A stretch of 64,000 nt of DNA from Pseudophaeobacter profundi (GCF_029697505.1 NZ_JARJEF010000001.1:434001-498000); one strand, 5' to 3'; positions 26,310 to 36,079 are shown, counted from the first letter of the stretch. The notes: a model not told the origin generated them from the letters alone. Program-made: numbers and translations.

Positions 26310-27326
26310 ATGACACGAAATACATCTGCCGCGCTGGCCTTCGGCGCACCCCTGCTGCTGTGCGCCAATGTGGCCCTGGCGGACCAAGGCTTCTCTTGGG
26401 AAGGCGAAATCGAAATCGGCAACGAACAGGTTGTCTCTTCTGATGTTGCAGGGAATGAAATCCGCAACACCTATGCCATCATCACCGCCACCGGCACCTA
26501 TACATTTGGGTCTGGCGTTTCGATCTTTTCCACCCTCACCGCCGAGAGCGTGACAGACCCGACCGCAGATCGCAGCTTTGACGATATGGGCCTCTATGTT
26601 GAAAAGCTCGGCCTTAGCTTTGGCCTGGGTCAGGCCACCACGGTGACGCTTGGTAAACTGCACCCGGTCTTTGGCACCGCCTGGGACGATGCGGCTGGCT
26701 TCTTTGGTGGCACCCTGGCCGAAGACTATGAACTGGCAGAGCAGATCGGCGTATTGGCCGATGTGGAACTGAACGGTGCAGGCACCCTGTCCTTTGGTGT
26801 CTTTTTCGCCGATGACACGGGGCTAAGCCGATCCTGGGGCACAGATCGGGGCCGCAACAGATCCGACACCGGCGGTGCGGGCAATACCGGAACCCTGGAC
26901 AATTTTGCCATTCAATGGGCGCATGAGGTCGACGGAACCCGGTTCCACATCGGCGCGCGCCACCTAAGCGCCAGCGCGGGTGACGTGGATGATGAACAGG
27001 GCCTGGTGGCCGGTCTTGGCCACAGCTTCCAGGGCGGTTTTGATCTCTATGCCGAATTTGCCAGCTTCGACAACTTTGGCGGCGGTGCGGATGATGCAGG
27101 TTTTGCAACCTTGAACGCGGCCTATGCCATTGGCGATCTGACCCTTTCGGGCACACTGTCGCAACGGGATCTTGACGCAGGCGGCAAGACGGATCTGCAC
27201 TCACTCGCGGCTGAGTACGAATTCCAGAACGGCATGACCCTCGGCGGCGCGCTGGCCTATCAGGACGACAGCGGCATCAAGGACACCATCCTTGGCCTCA
27301 ATCTGGTGGTTCCATTGGGCAGCTAA
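26310..27326 (+). CDS. Outer-membrane beta-barrel (porin-like) protein of the iron locus
   Basis: 338 residues with a signal peptide (to about ALA-DQ) and alternating beta-strand pattern throughout, resembling alphaproteobacterial porins (YTFGSGVSIFSTLTAES, TLGKLHPVFG, final LGLNLVVPLGS rather than the usual aromatic end). No TonB box or plug domain is visible. Its place between an imelysin and bfd suggests an iron-related channel; this is inference. Confidence 0.7.
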   Translation: MTRNTSAALAFGAPLLLCANVALADQGFSWEGEIEIGNEQVVSSDVAGNEIRNTYAIITATGTYTFGSGVSIFSTLTAESVTDPTADRSFDDMGLYVEKLGLSFGLGQATTVTLGKLHPVFGTAWDDAAGFFGGTLAEDYELAEQIGVLADVELNGAGTLSFGVFFADDTGLSRSWGTDRGRNRSDTGGAGNTGTLDNFAIQWAHEVDGTRFHIGARHLSASAGDVDDEQGLVAGLGHSFQGGFDLYAEFASFDNFGGGADDAGFATLNAAYAIGDLTLSGTLSQRDLDAGGKTDLHSLAAEYEFQNGMTLGGALAYQDDSGIKDTILGLNLVVPLGS

Positions 27327-27342
27327 CCCCAACAAACCAGGC

Positions 27343-27383
27343 CTGACTGGCTGGCTATCCTGTCCTCAGGGCCAGCCAGTCAG
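27343..27383 (+). terminator. Terminator of the barrel gene
   Basis: Perfect 13-base stem CTGACTGGCTGGC / GCCAGCCAGTCAG with a 15-base loop, 17 bases after the stop codon, followed by TTTA. Confidence 0.75.
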
Positions 27384-27575
27384 TTTATGGCGTATTGGGC
27401 CAGAAGCCGCGCGTAAAACAAGCCAAAACCGCAAGAAAAGAGCACGTTTTTACAAGGCGATATCGACGAAAACCCGTGCCTTACTAAAACCATAAGAATT
27501 TCACCCTTGAAAACCTATTCTTTTTGTCAGATATTCAAGCCACCCCCCCACGAGACATATCCTTGGGACCTCCGC

Positions 27576-27869
27576 ATGATTATCTGCCACTGCACCTCTA
27601 TCTCTGATCATGATATCCACGCCGCCATCGACTGGATGCGCAGCGCCGACCCAGAGACCATCATCACCCCTGGAAAAATTTACCATGCCCTTGGGAAAAC
27701 CGCTGATTGTGGCGGGTGCATGCCACTCTTCCTCGACACCATGCGTAGCAATGATAAGGTGACCGTACCGGCGCAATTACAGAACCTGCGCCGCCGCACA
27801 AATCAGGAGATCACCTATGAAGGGCGACCCCAAAGTCATCGACTACCTCAACAAAGCGCTGCGACATGA
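27576..27869 (+). CDS. bfd: Bacterioferritin-associated ferredoxin
   Basis: 97 residues from the ATG at 27576. It has the four [2Fe-2S] cysteines as CHC near the start (MIICHC) and CGGC at ~47-50 of the Bfd fold. Bfd reduces the mineral core of bacterioferritin to release iron. Its last 53 bases overlap the bfr gene in another frame, giving an untypical Arg/Gln-rich tail after ~residue 75. Confidence 0.88.
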   Translation: MIICHCTSISDHDIHAAIDWMRSADPETIITPGKIYHALGKTADCGGCMPLFLDTMRSNDKVTVPAQLQNLRRRTNQEITYEGRPQSHRLPQQSAAT

Positions 27870-28305
27870 GCTGACAGCCGTCAGCCAGTACTGGCTCCAC
27901 TATCGCCTGCAGGACGATTGGGGCCTTGGCAGCATGGCCAAGAAAAGCCGCGAGGAAAGCATCGAAGAGATGCAGCATGCGGATGATCTGATCGAACGTA
28001 TTTTGTTCCTCGGCGGTCATCCAAACCTGCAAAAGCTGGATCCGCTGCGCATTGGCCAGACGCCCAAGGAAACGCTGGAATGTGACCTGGCGGCGGAAGA
28101 AAGTGCCCGCGCACTCTACAAAGAGGCCCGCGAAATCTGCAACCAGGCGGGTGATTACGTCACCATGAAACTGTTTGAAACATTGATGGCAGACGAAGAA
28201 GGCCATATCGACTTCCTCGAAACCCAGCTAGACCTGCACGACCGGATTGGCGCCGAAAACTATGCACAGCTCAACGCCACCAAAATGGAAGCGGTCGAAG
28301 AGTAA
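27817..28305 (+). CDS. bfr: Bacterioferritin
   Basis: 162 residues, full-length bacterioferritin: Glu18 (RHELTAV), Glu51-Met52-His54 (EEMQHAD; Met52 is the heme ligand), Glu94 and Glu127/His130 (DEEGHIDF) of the ferroxidase centre. It stores iron as a heme-containing 24-mer. It overlaps bfd at its start and the di-heme protein gene at its end. Confidence 0.95.
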   Translation: MKGDPKVIDYLNKALRHELTAVSQYWLHYRLQDDWGLGSMAKKSREESIEEMQHADDLIERILFLGGHPNLQKLDPLRIGQTPKETLECDLAAEESARALYKEAREICNQAGDYVTMKLFETLMADEEGHIDFLETQLDLHDRIGAENYAQLNATKMEAVEE

Positions 28306-29854
28306 TCTTTTGGTGGCTACCGCTCTGGTGGTTGCCACCTCCCTTGCCGGTCTTGCCCCTGCATGCGCTGGGGAACCCACCTTTGAACTCTCCTCGATCC
28401 CCCTGTCGGATCCGCATCTGAACAGCCTGCCCCGCAGCGCGGTAGAACAGGCGCGTATCGCAGCCGTCACCGCGCCGACACAGAATTTCACCGCTCCCGA
28501 AGCCTTTGAAGCCCGTCCCGTCGGCAGCGCTACCGTGCCCGCGCGCGGCGACACCACCGCCTTTTCGCAGCATGGTGCCAATCTCTCTTTTGAACAGGAA
28601 CTGGCCTTCAAGCTGGGCAATGGATTGTTCAAGAAAATCTGGGTGTTTTCCCCGGCCTCGACGCTTGCGTCAGATGGGTTGGGGCCACTGTATAACGCGC
28701 GATCCTGTCAGCGCTGCCATATCAAGGACGGGCGCGGCCAGGTGCCGACAGACCCGGATTACCGCGCCGCCTCGATGTTTTTGCGCGTCTCAATTCCTGC
28801 GCCACCACCTGCGCAGATGCGCGCCGTGCGCGACTATATTGGCACTGCGCCAGACCCGAACTATGGCGGCCAGCTGCAGGATTTTTCCCGCCCCGGAGTA
28901 CCCTCGGAATACCGCCTGCAGGTCAGCTACACCCCGCAAACCCTGGCCCTGAGCGGCGGCGAAAGCGTCACCCTGCGCCGTCCAACCTACACCGCCGCTG
29001 CGCTGGGGTATGGGCCGCTCCACCCCGATGCGATGCTATCGCCCCGGCTGGCGCCGCCGATGATCGGCCTTGGCTTGATCGAGGCAATTTCAACCGCTGA
29101 TATCCTGGCCAATGTGGATGAACTCGACGCCGATGGCGACGGTATATCCGGGCGGGCCAACCTGGCATGGTCGGCTGAATACGACCAGATCATGCTGGGG
29201 CGATTTGGCCACAAGGCCGGGATGCCCACGCTGCATCAGCAGTCGGCAGCGGCCTTTTCCGGCGATATCGGCATTTCGACGCCGCTGTTTGACGCAGCTG
29301 CGGGCGATTGCACTGCCGCCCAGACAGGCTGCCTTGCGGCGCCGCATGGCGACGGTGATATACGCGGCACCGAAATCGACCAGGCCAATATGGATCTCGT
29401 GACCTTTTACGCCCGCAACCTTGCCGTGCCTGCCCGGCGCGATCTGGACGACCCGCAGGTGTTGCGCGGCAAGGCCCTGTTCTATGGCAGCGGCTGCACC
29501 GGTTGCCATCAGCCCAAATTTGTCACACAGCGGCTGACAGACCGGCCGGAAAACAGCTTTCAGCTGATCTGGCCCTATAGCGACTTCCTGCTGCATGACA
29601 TGGGCCCGGATCTGGCCGACAATCGCCCCGAGGGCCGCGCGACGGGCCGGGAATGGCGCACGCCGCCGCTCTGGGGGATTGGCCTGACGCGACAGGTCAA
29701 CGCCGATGCCACCTACCTGCATGACGGGCGCGCCCGCAGCTTGCTGGAAGCCGTGCTCTGGCATGGCGGCGAGGCAGAGCCCGCGCGCAACCGTGTCATC
29801 GCCCTTGCCCCAGCGGATCGCGCTGCCCTTCTTCGTTTCTTGGAAAGTCTTTGA
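28262..29854 (+). CDS. DUF1111 di-heme c-type oxidoreductase
   Basis: 530 residues from the ATG at 28262, which gives a convincing signal peptide (KWKRSK then a hydrophobic core ending ACA-GE); a TTG at 28247 is also in frame. Two heme c motifs are present, CQRCH (~149) and CTGCH (~412), as in the COG3488/DUF1111 family, with a calcium-like loop [12 protein letters not shown] between. These proteins are annotated as thiol oxidoreductases or di-heme peroxidase relatives, with unproven activity. It overlaps bfr by 44 bases and is followed within two bases by an imelysin gene. Confidence 0.85.
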   Translation: MHSSTPPKWKRSKSNLLVATALVVATSLAGLAPACAGEPTFELSSIPLSDPHLNSLPRSAVEQARIAAVTAPTQNFTAPEAFEARPVGSATVPARGDTTAFSQHGANLSFEQELAFKLGNGLFKKIWVFSPASTLASDGLGPLYNARSCQRCHIKDGRGQVPTDPDYRAASMFLRVSIPAPPPAQMRAVRDYIGTAPDPNYGGQLQDFSRPGVPSEYRLQVSYTPQTLALSGGESVTLRRPTYTAAALGYGPLHPDAMLSPRLAPPMIGLGLIEAISTADILANVDELDADGDGISGRANLAWSAEYDQIMLGRFGHKAGMPTLHQQSAAAFSGDIGISTPLFDAAAGDCTAAQTGCLAAPHGDGDIRGTEIDQANMDLVTFYARNLAVPARRDLDDPQVLRGKALFYGSGCTGCHQPKFVTQRLTDRPENSFQLIWPYSDFLLHDMGPDLADNRPEGRATGREWRTPPLWGIGLTRQVNADATYLHDGRARSLLEAVLWHGGEAEPARNRVIALAPADRAALLRFLESL

Positions 29855-29855
29855 T

Positions 29856-30860
29856 GTGAAACACCTCCTTTTTGCCGTCGCCGCCATTGCCTGCCTTGCG
29901 CCGCCTGCGCTGCGGGCGGATGTTGTGGATGAGGTTCTCGACGATCAGATCCTGCCTGGGATGCAGGCCCTGGTCGATAGCAGCGCGTATCTGGCCCAGA
30001 CCGCGCAGACCCATTGCACCCCCGAGGGGGGCAAACTGCGGGACGCCTATGATCAAGCCTTTGATGACTGGATCCAGGTCAGTCACCTGCGCTTTGGCCC
30101 CAGCGAGACCAAAAACCGCGCCTTTGCCCTGGCCTTTTGGCCCGACAGCCGCGGCAAGATCCCCAAAACCCTGGCAAAACACCTGCAAGCAGCGGATCCC
30201 GCCCTGCTGGAGCCGAACACCTTTGCGCAGTCTTCAATCGCCGGGCGCGGGTTTTATGCGCTGGAGTTCCTCTATTTTGATCCCAAAGCAGCCAGCGCCC
30301 CCGCGGCCGCTTATCGCTGCACGCTGGCCGCCGTCATGGCCCAGGACATCGCCACAACCGCCAGAGCGATCCAGCAGGACTGGCAGAACAGTTATGCCGC
30401 GCAGATGCGCAATGCCACCGGGCGCTATCAGGACGAAGCAGAGGTCAAGCAAGAGCTGTTCAAATCGCTGAACACAGGGCTGCAAATGCTGGCGGACATG
30501 CGGCTGGGACGGCCGCTCGGACGGTTTGATGCCCCGCGCCCAAAACGGGCCGAGGCCTGGCGCTCTGGTCGCAGCCAGCACCATATCGTGCTGGCCCTGC
30601 AAGCACTCCACCCGCTGGCCACTGCCCTGGCAGATGGCGATGCCGCCCTGATCGCCCGCCTTGACGCCGCCTTTGAAAGGCCGACCCTACGCGCGCTGCG
30701 ACTTGAGGACCCCATCCTTGCAGGTGTTGCGGACCCCGCAAAACGCATCCACATCGAGGCCCTGCAGCAAGAGATCAATGACCTGCGCACCCTGATCGCC
30801 AGTGATCTCGGCCCGGCGCTTGGGGTCTTGGCGGGCTTCAACTCATTGGATGGCGACTAG
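29856..30860 (+). CDS. Second imelysin-family protein
   Basis: 334 residues from a GTG directly after the di-heme gene, chosen because it opens a signal peptide (LLFAVAAIACLAPPALRA-DV). Imelysin-type fold with SHLRFGPSETKNRAFALAFWPD and GRGFYALEFLYFD, where the GxHxxE position reads GxYxxE. Shorter than the first imelysin. In known clusters this type sits with DUF1111 and DUF1513, as here. Confidence 0.83.
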   Translation: MKHLLFAVAAIACLAPPALRADVVDEVLDDQILPGMQALVDSSAYLAQTAQTHCTPEGGKLRDAYDQAFDDWIQVSHLRFGPSETKNRAFALAFWPDSRGKIPKTLAKHLQAADPALLEPNTFAQSSIAGRGFYALEFLYFDPKAASAPAAAYRCTLAAVMAQDIATTARAIQQDWQNSYAAQMRNATGRYQDEAEVKQELFKSLNTGLQMLADMRLGRPLGRFDAPRPKRAEAWRSGRSQHHIVLALQALHPLATALADGDAALIARLDAAFERPTLRALRLEDPILAGVADPAKRIHIEALQQEINDLRTLIASDLGPALGVLAGFNSLDGD

Positions 30861-30901
30861 GTTCCGGCCCCACTCATCCTGTGTCAGACAAGGAGCAGCA
30901 G

Positions 30902-31987
30902 ATGACGACACGACGTGGCTTTCTCGCCGGGCTGTTGGCGACAGGCCTTGCCCCTAGCCCCAGTTGGGCTGATCTTGGCGGCCCTGCCTTTCTGGCCGCC
31001 GCCAAAACCCCGCAGGGCGGCTATCTGCTCGCGGGGCTCTCTGATCAGGGGGCGATCCGTTTTACCTGCCCCCTGCCCGGCCGGGGCCATGCCGCAGCCG
31101 CCCACCCGCAACGCCCCGAAGCCGTGGCCTTTGCCCGCCGTCCCGGACGATTTGCCGATGTGATCGACTGCCGGACCGGCGCGCGCCTTGCCCGGCTAGA
31201 GCCCCCAAAGGGACACCATTTCTATGGGCATGGCGTCTTTAGCCCCGATGGCAGCCGATTATACACGACCGAAAATGACTTTGAAAATGGCCGCGGCGTC
31301 ATCGGCGTCTGGAAGGTCGCGCGGGGCTATCAGCGCAGCGCCAGCTTTAGCTCTGGAGGGATCGGCCCCCACGACATGCTGCTGCGCCACCACGAGGCGG
31401 GCCAGCAGATCGTTGTGGCCAATGGCGGCATTGAAACCCACCCAGACAGTGGCCGCGCCAAGCTGAACCTGCCGCAGATGCGGCCCAATCTCAGCCTGCT
31501 GTCGCTGGACGGCGATGTGCAGGATGTGATGGAGCTGGCCCCGGACCTGCGCCTGAACTCGATCCGTCACCTTGCGCTCTCGGCTGATGGGGGGGTGGGG
31601 TTTGCAATGCAGTGGCAGGGGGATCTGGGCGCCGACCTACCGATTGTTGGCCTTTACCACCCGGATACGCCCCCCCGGCTGATGGGGGAAGATGATCCCC
31701 GTTTGCGGCATCTGCAGGGATATGGTGGTTCAGTCGCCTTTACACCGGATGGGCGCAAGATCGCGGTCAGCTCTCCGCGTGGCGGGCTGGTACAGGTGAT
31801 GCAGATTGAAAGCGCCGAAATCATTCAGGAAATCCCGCTTGCGGATGTCTGTGGCCTGGCGACAACCGCAAGCGGGTTGATGGCCAGCACCGGGCTTGGC
31901 CAGGTTCTGACGCTGGATGGCCCCACAGTCACCCACCAGCAGAGCCATGATCTAGCCTGGGACAACCACCTTATTCGGCTAGGATAA
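30902..31987 (+). CDS. DUF1513 Tat-exported beta-propeller-like protein
   Basis: 361 residues from the ATG at 30902 (AAGGAG site). A twin-arginine signal (TTRRGFLAGLLATGL) precedes a repeat-rich propeller-like body (VFSPDGSRLYTTEND, VAFTPDGRKIAVSS). Tat export suggests folding with a cofactor or metal before transport. Function unknown; it ends the DUF1111-imelysin-DUF1513 unit. Confidence 0.83.
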   Translation: MTTRRGFLAGLLATGLAPSPSWADLGGPAFLAAAKTPQGGYLLAGLSDQGAIRFTCPLPGRGHAAAAHPQRPEAVAFARRPGRFADVIDCRTGARLARLEPPKGHHFYGHGVFSPDGSRLYTTENDFENGRGVIGVWKVARGYQRSASFSSGGIGPHDMLLRHHEAGQQIVVANGGIETHPDSGRAKLNLPQMRPNLSLLSLDGDVQDVMELAPDLRLNSIRHLALSADGGVGFAMQWQGDLGADLPIVGLYHPDTPPRLMGEDDPRLRHLQGYGGSVAFTPDGRKIAVSSPRGGLVQVMQIESAEIIQEIPLADVCGLATTASGLMASTGLGQVLTLDGPTVTHQQSHDLAWDNHLIRLG

Positions 31988-32040
31988 TCTGGCAGGTTTA
32001 TTCCCGGGCTGATGTTGGGACAAAGCTACAATCCATGGCG

Positions 32041-32067
32041 AGGCGCGGTCTTTGATCGCGCCTTTTT
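32041..32067 (+). terminator. Terminator of the iron locus
   Basis: Stem AGGCGCG / CGCGCCT with a 9-base loop, followed by five Ts, 54 bases after the DUF1513 stop. Confidence 0.85.
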
Positions 32068-32158
32068 CTTTTCCCGCCCCCAGATGCGAAAGCAAAACGA
32101 AAACAAATGATGACTCTCGAAATAAGATAGGCTAAATCCCACATCAAAAGGAAAGCCA

Positions 32159-32944
32159 ATGGATGCAGCGACTCGTCACTCTCACATTCTGGATCTGCTG
32201 AACGCCCAGGAACGGGTCGAGGTGGAGGATCTGTCGCGCCGTTTTGCGGTCTCGTTGCAAACCATCCGCACGGATCTGCGCGATCTTTCCGCGCGGGGCG
32301 CGTTGTCGCGTGTCCATGGCGGCGCAGTGCGCATCAGCTCTGCTGCCAACCGCGCCTATGCCGATCGGCGCAAACAAAACGCCAGCGCCAAGCAGGCCAT
32401 GGCCGCCGTTCTGGCAGATCTGATCCCCGATCGCTGCTCTGTCGCGCTGAATATCGGCACCTCAACCGAACAAGCTGCACGGGCGCTCAGCAGTCACCGG
32501 GGGCTGACTGTTCTTTCCAATAATATAAATATTATCAATCTTATGATTGGCGGAGAGTCCAAGGAGCTGGTTCTGGTCGGTGGCACTGTGCGGCAAAGCG
32601 ATGGCGCAATCATTGGCGAGGATGCAGTCAAGTTCATCTCGCGATACAAAGTGGATTATGCCATCATCGGCGCCTCGGCGCTGGATGCGGATGGCGCCGT
32701 CCTGGACCATGACGCCAACGAGGTTTCTGTCGCCCGCGCCCTGTTGAAGAATGCGCGCAACAAGATCCTTCTCTGTGATGGCAGCAAATTCGCTCTCTCT
32801 GCACCGGTGCGAATCTGCGACCTGACAGACCTGGATATCGTGATCACCGACCAATTGCCCCCTGCCCAATTTTGCGATGTCGCCCGCGCCGCTGGCACCC
32901 GCATCCTGACCACTGCCACAAACGAAAGCCCCGAAAATGTCTGA
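32159..32944 (+). CDS. glpR: DeoR-family regulator, GlpR-like
   Basis: 261 residues: an N-terminal DeoR helix-turn-helix (VEDLSRRFAVSLQTIRTDLRDL, read in two parts around residues 22-45, with the RVHGGA end) and a C-terminal sugar-phosphate sensor domain (NIGTSTEQAARAL; DYAIIGASALD). It overlaps glpD by eight bases, so its effector is very probably glycerol 3-phosphate and its target this operon. Confidence 0.87.
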   Translation: MDAATRHSHILDLLNAQERVEVEDLSRRFAVSLQTIRTDLRDLSARGALSRVHGGAVRISSAANRAYADRRKQNASAKQAMAAVLADLIPDRCSVALNIGTSTEQAARALSSHRGLTVLSNNINIINLMIGGESKELVLVGGTVRQSDGAIIGEDAVKFISRYKVDYAIIGASALDADGAVLDHDANEVSVARALLKNARNKILLCDGSKFALSAPVRICDLTDLDIVITDQLPPAQFCDVARAAGTRILTTATNESPENV

Positions 32945-34547
32945 CACCAAGATCACCGATCTCTTTATCATTGGCGGCGGTATCAATGGCTGCGGCATCG
33001 CCCGTGACGCCGCCGGGCGCGGCCTTTCCGTCACGCTGGCCGAGATGAACGACCTGGCTTCGGCCACGTCTTCGGCCTCGACCAAGCTGTTTCATGGCGG
33101 GCTGCGCTATCTTGAATACTTCGAATTCAGACTGGTGCGCGAGGCCCTGATCGAACGCGAGGTACTGTTGAAAGCGATGCCGCATATTTCCTGGCCAATG
33201 CGCTTTGTGCTGCCCTTCCACAAGGATATGCGGTTCGACAATGACACGCCGACGTCTAAACTGCTGACCACCTTCATGCCCTGGATGAAGGGGCGGCGCC
33301 CTGCCTGGCTGATCCGTCTGGGGCTGTTTTTGTACGATTCCCTTGGCAAGCGTGGCATCCTGCCCGGCACCAGCACGGTGGATCTGACCACCGATGTGGC
33401 GGGCCGCCCGCTGAAGTCGAAATTCAAAAAGGCCTTTGAATATTCCGATTGCTGGGTCGAAGACGCCCGGCTGGTGGTGCTGAACGCCCGCGACGCGCAG
33501 GCCCGTGGCGCCAATATCATGACCCGCACCGAAGTCTTGCACGCAGAGCGCCGCGCCGATCACTGGGTCATCGCTGTCAAGGATCACGCCAGCGGCGAAA
33601 CGGCAGAGCATCACGCCAAGATGCTGGTCAATGCAGGCGGGCCATGGGTGGCGGATCTGCTGCGCCAGACACTGGGGCAAAACAGCCGCGAAACCGTGCG
33701 TCTGGTGCGCGGCAGCCATATCGTGGTGCCAAAACTGTTTGACCACGGTCGCTGCTATTTCTTTCAGGGGACCGATGGCCGGATTATCTTTGCCATCCCC
33801 TATGAAGAAGACTTCACCCTGATCGGCACCACCGATGCAGATCACCCTGATCCCGGAACCGCGCCGGAATGCACGCCAGAAGAACAGGACTATCTGGTGA
33901 ATTTTGCGTCGCAGTATTTTGCAAAGCCGCTCAGCCGCGATGATGTGATCTGGACCTATTCCGGGGTGCGCCCACTCTATGATGATGGCGCCAGTTCGGC
34001 CACCGCAGCGACGCGCGAATATGTGCTGACGCTGGATCAAACCCAGGCGCCGCTGCTGAATGTCTTTGGCGGCAAGATCACCACCTATCGCAAGCTGGCG
34101 GAATCCGCCCTGGCCAAGATTGGCGAGGCCCTGCCAGGCCTTTCAGGCAACTGGACCGCTGGCGTGCCGATGCCAGGAGGCGACTTTCCGGTGGAAGATG
34201 TCGCCAAGCTGACGGCCAAACTGGCCAGCGACTATCCGTTCCTCAGCGCCTATGCCACGCGCCGTCTGATCCGTGCCTACGGGCTGGAAGCCTGGGAGGT
34301 TCTGGGAGATGCAAAAGCACCAGAAGATCTGGGGCAGGATTTTGACGCAACCATCACTGCACGCGAGCTGGACTGGGTAATCAGGAACGAATGGGTGCGC
34401 ACAGGCGAAGACTTCCTGCTGCGCCGCACCAAGCTGAACCTGCGGCTTGATGCAGCCCAGCGTGCGGCTGTGGATGCGTATATTCGAAACAATCCCGCCC
34501 TTCTGTCAGCTGCAGAAAACCGGGCTGCGTCGGTGGCTCAGACGTGA
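32937..34547 (+). CDS. glpD: Aerobic glycerol-3-phosphate dehydrogenase
   Basis: 536 residues. FAD-binding Rossmann motif IIGGGINGCGIARDAAGRG at ~9, and the G3P-dehydrogenase signatures STKLFHGGLRYLE (~46) and TIDADHP-like TTDADHPDPG in the middle. The enzyme oxidises glycerol 3-phosphate to dihydroxyacetone phosphate at the membrane and feeds quinone. No glpF/glpK nearby. Confidence 0.93.
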   Translation: MSDTKITDLFIIGGGINGCGIARDAAGRGLSVTLAEMNDLASATSSASTKLFHGGLRYLEYFEFRLVREALIEREVLLKAMPHISWPMRFVLPFHKDMRFDNDTPTSKLLTTFMPWMKGRRPAWLIRLGLFLYDSLGKRGILPGTSTVDLTTDVAGRPLKSKFKKAFEYSDCWVEDARLVVLNARDAQARGANIMTRTEVLHAERRADHWVIAVKDHASGETAEHHAKMLVNAGGPWVADLLRQTLGQNSRETVRLVRGSHIVVPKLFDHGRCYFFQGTDGRIIFAIPYEEDFTLIGTTDADHPDPGTAPECTPEEQDYLVNFASQYFAKPLSRDDVIWTYSGVRPLYDDGASSATAATREYVLTLDQTQAPLLNVFGGKITTYRKLAESALAKIGEALPGLSGNWTAGVPMPGGDFPVEDVAKLTAKLASDYPFLSAYATRRLIRAYGLEAWEVLGDAKAPEDLGQDFDATITARELDWVIRNEWVRTGEDFLLRRTKLNLRLDAAQRAAVDAYIRNNPALLSAAENRAASVAQT

Positions 34548-34577
34548 CCCAGATATAATCTGGGCCTGATCCGTTTT
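34548..34577 (+). terminator. Terminator of glpRD
   Basis: 7-base perfect stem CCCAGAT / ATCTGGG (34548-34564, ATA loop) starting at the base after the glpD stop, with a seven-T run ~9 bases further. Confidence 0.6.
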
Positions 34578-34602
34578 TTTGGGGATGCACAAGTCCGCCT
34601 GC

Positions 34603-34628
34603 GCGGCGGGCAAGGCACTGCCCGCCTT
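34603..34628. terminator. Hairpin between convergent glpD and cobO
   Basis: 8-base perfect stem GGCGGGCA / TGCCCGCC with a 6-base loop, followed on the + strand by TTTT. It may serve both convergent transcripts. Confidence 0.65.
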
Positions 34629-34651
34629 TTCGACCGCGCAGCGCCTTTCTC

Positions 34652-35287
34652 TTAAAATTCCACGCCTTTTTGCGCCTTAATACCGGCACGAAAGGGGTGC
34701 TTGACCTGCCCCATCTCGGTGACAAGATCGGCGATCTCGATCAGCTCTTCTTTGGCGTTGCGGCCGGTCAGCACCACATGGGTCATCGGCGGCTTTTCCT
34801 CCACCAGGAATTCCAGCACTTCGTCCAGATCCAGGTAATCATAGCGCAGCGCGATGTTGATCTCGTCCAAGAGCACCATGGTGTTGCGCTCATCCCGAAT
34901 CATCTCTTTGGCTTTTTCCCAGCCATTTTGCGCCGCAGCGATATCGCGCGCCTTATCCTGTGTTTCCCAGGTAAAGCCTTCGCCCATCGCATAAAACTGG
35001 CACAGATCGCTGAAGTTTTCCTCAATCAGGCTACGCTCGCCGGTCTGCCAGGCGCCTTTGATGAACTGCACCACAGCCGAGGGCATGCCATGGGCGATAC
35101 ACCGCATGATCATCCCGAATCCCGAGCTGGACTTGCCCTTGCCCGGGCCAGTGTGGACGATGATCAGCCCCTTTTCGCCATCCTTGTTTTTCATCATGCG
35201 ATCGCGGGCGGCCTTTTTCTTGGCCATCTTTGAGGCATGCCGTGCCGCTTCCTCTTCTGAAACGCCGGTTTCGGACTTCTCGCTCAC
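34652..35287 (-). CDS. cobO: Cob(I)yrinic acid a,c-diamide adenosyltransferase
   Basis: 211 residues from the GTG at 35287, chosen for AGGAG eight bases ahead; an upstream in-frame ATG would add 16 residues without support. CobO/BtuR family: P-loop HTGPGKGKSSSGFG (~45), LLDEINIALRYDYLD and VLTGRNAKEELIEIAD. It adds the adenosyl group to cob(I)yrinic acid diamide. It is divergent from the B12 riboswitch operon. Confidence 0.95.
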   Translation of the reverse strand: MSEKSETGVSEEEAARHASKMAKKKAARDRMMKNKDGEKGLIIVHTGPGKGKSSSGFGMIMRCIAHGMPSAVVQFIKGAWQTGERSLIEENFSDLCQFYAMGEGFTWETQDKARDIAAAQNGWEKAKEMIRDERNTMVLLDEINIALRYDYLDLDEVLEFLVEEKPPMTHVVLTGRNAKEELIEIADLVTEMGQVKHPFRAGIKAQKGVEF

Positions 35288-35349
35288 TGGGGTCACTCCT
35301 GCTGTTTGTGCAAGTCTTGACAAGGAAGCCCCCAATAGCGCAAGGGGTT

Positions 35350-35548
35350 TTCGTTGGTTCCTGCAAATTGCAGGCGAAGAGGGAATGTGACAGGCAGGTG
35401 CCCCCCCTTGGCATCAGTCTCAAGCACAGCCGCCCCCGCGACCGTGACCGGAGAGGTCTCTGATGCCACTGGTGCCCAGCGCCGGGAAGGCAAGAGAGCC
35501 GCAGACAGGCCCCAGGCCTGTTGAAATCCGCAAGCCGGGAGACCTGCC
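35350..35548 (+). ncRNA. Cobalamin riboswitch upstream of the cob operon
   Basis: The core elements occur in order on the + strand: GAAGAGGGAAT near 35377, GCCGCCCCCGCGACCGTGA near 35431, GCCACTGG near 35465, GGGAAGGC near 35484 and the B12-box end AAGCCGGGAGACCTGCC at 35532-35548. About 110 bases follow before the DUF1636 start, containing GC-rich complementarity (GTGCGC type) that can act as expression platform. Confidence 0.92.
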
Positions 35549-35659
35549 AACGCATGAGACAACGGGCGAACGGGGTGTGTCGCAACTGGTTGTGGGAGCG
35601 CACCTCTGCCCTCCCCCTGCTGGCATTGCCCCTTGGCCCCACAATGGATGTGCGCGCTG

Positions 35660-36079
35660 ATGGCAGACGATATGGCGGACCCCACCGCCCCAAATACCGC
35701 AGAGGTCACCCTGACGATCTGCACCACCTGCAAACGCGAAGGTGTTGACCCCGAGTCCACACGCCCCGGCACCCTGCTGCTGTCGGCCCTCTCCGAGGCG
35801 ACATTGCCAGACGGGGTCACGGTGCGGGGTGTTGAATGCCTGTCCGCCTGCAAACGTGGCTGCGCCATGGTGCTGACCGGTGGCGATACCCGCTGGAGCT
35901 ACATCTACGGCGACCTAGATCCCGAAGCCCATGTCGACGACATTCTGGCCGGGGCTGCCGCCTATGCTGCCACGACCGATGGGCTGGTGCCCTGGCGCGA
36001 ACGCCCACAGGTATTTCGCAAGCAATCCATCGCCCGCATTCCCCCGATCACATTCCCCTGCAAGGACGAAACCCCATGA
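35660..36079 (+). CDS. DUF1636 metal-binding protein (copy 1)
   Basis: 139 residues from the ATG at 35660 (an ATG at 35648 is also in frame). DUF1636: CTTCK near the start and CLSACKRGC at ~57-65, a thioredoxin-like ferredoxin-type cysteine pattern. First gene behind the riboswitch, coupled to cobW by ATGA. The role in B12 or cobalt handling is inferred; a second copy ends the operon. Confidence 0.83.
   Translation: MADDMADPTAPNTAEVTLTICTTCKREGVDPESTRPGTLLLSALSEATLPDGVTVRGVECLSACKRGCAMVLTGGDTRWSYIYGDLDPEAHVDDILAGAAAYAATTDGLVPWRERPQVFRKQSIARIPPITFPCKDETP

Noticed and set aside
32844-34040. A 398-codon minus-strand frame over glpR/glpD
   Set aside because: Antisense to a certain glpD; no family match.
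35400-35650. Riboswitch belonging to cobO on the minus strand
   Set aside because: The conserved core and B12-box read correctly only on the + strand, towards DUF1636-cobW.
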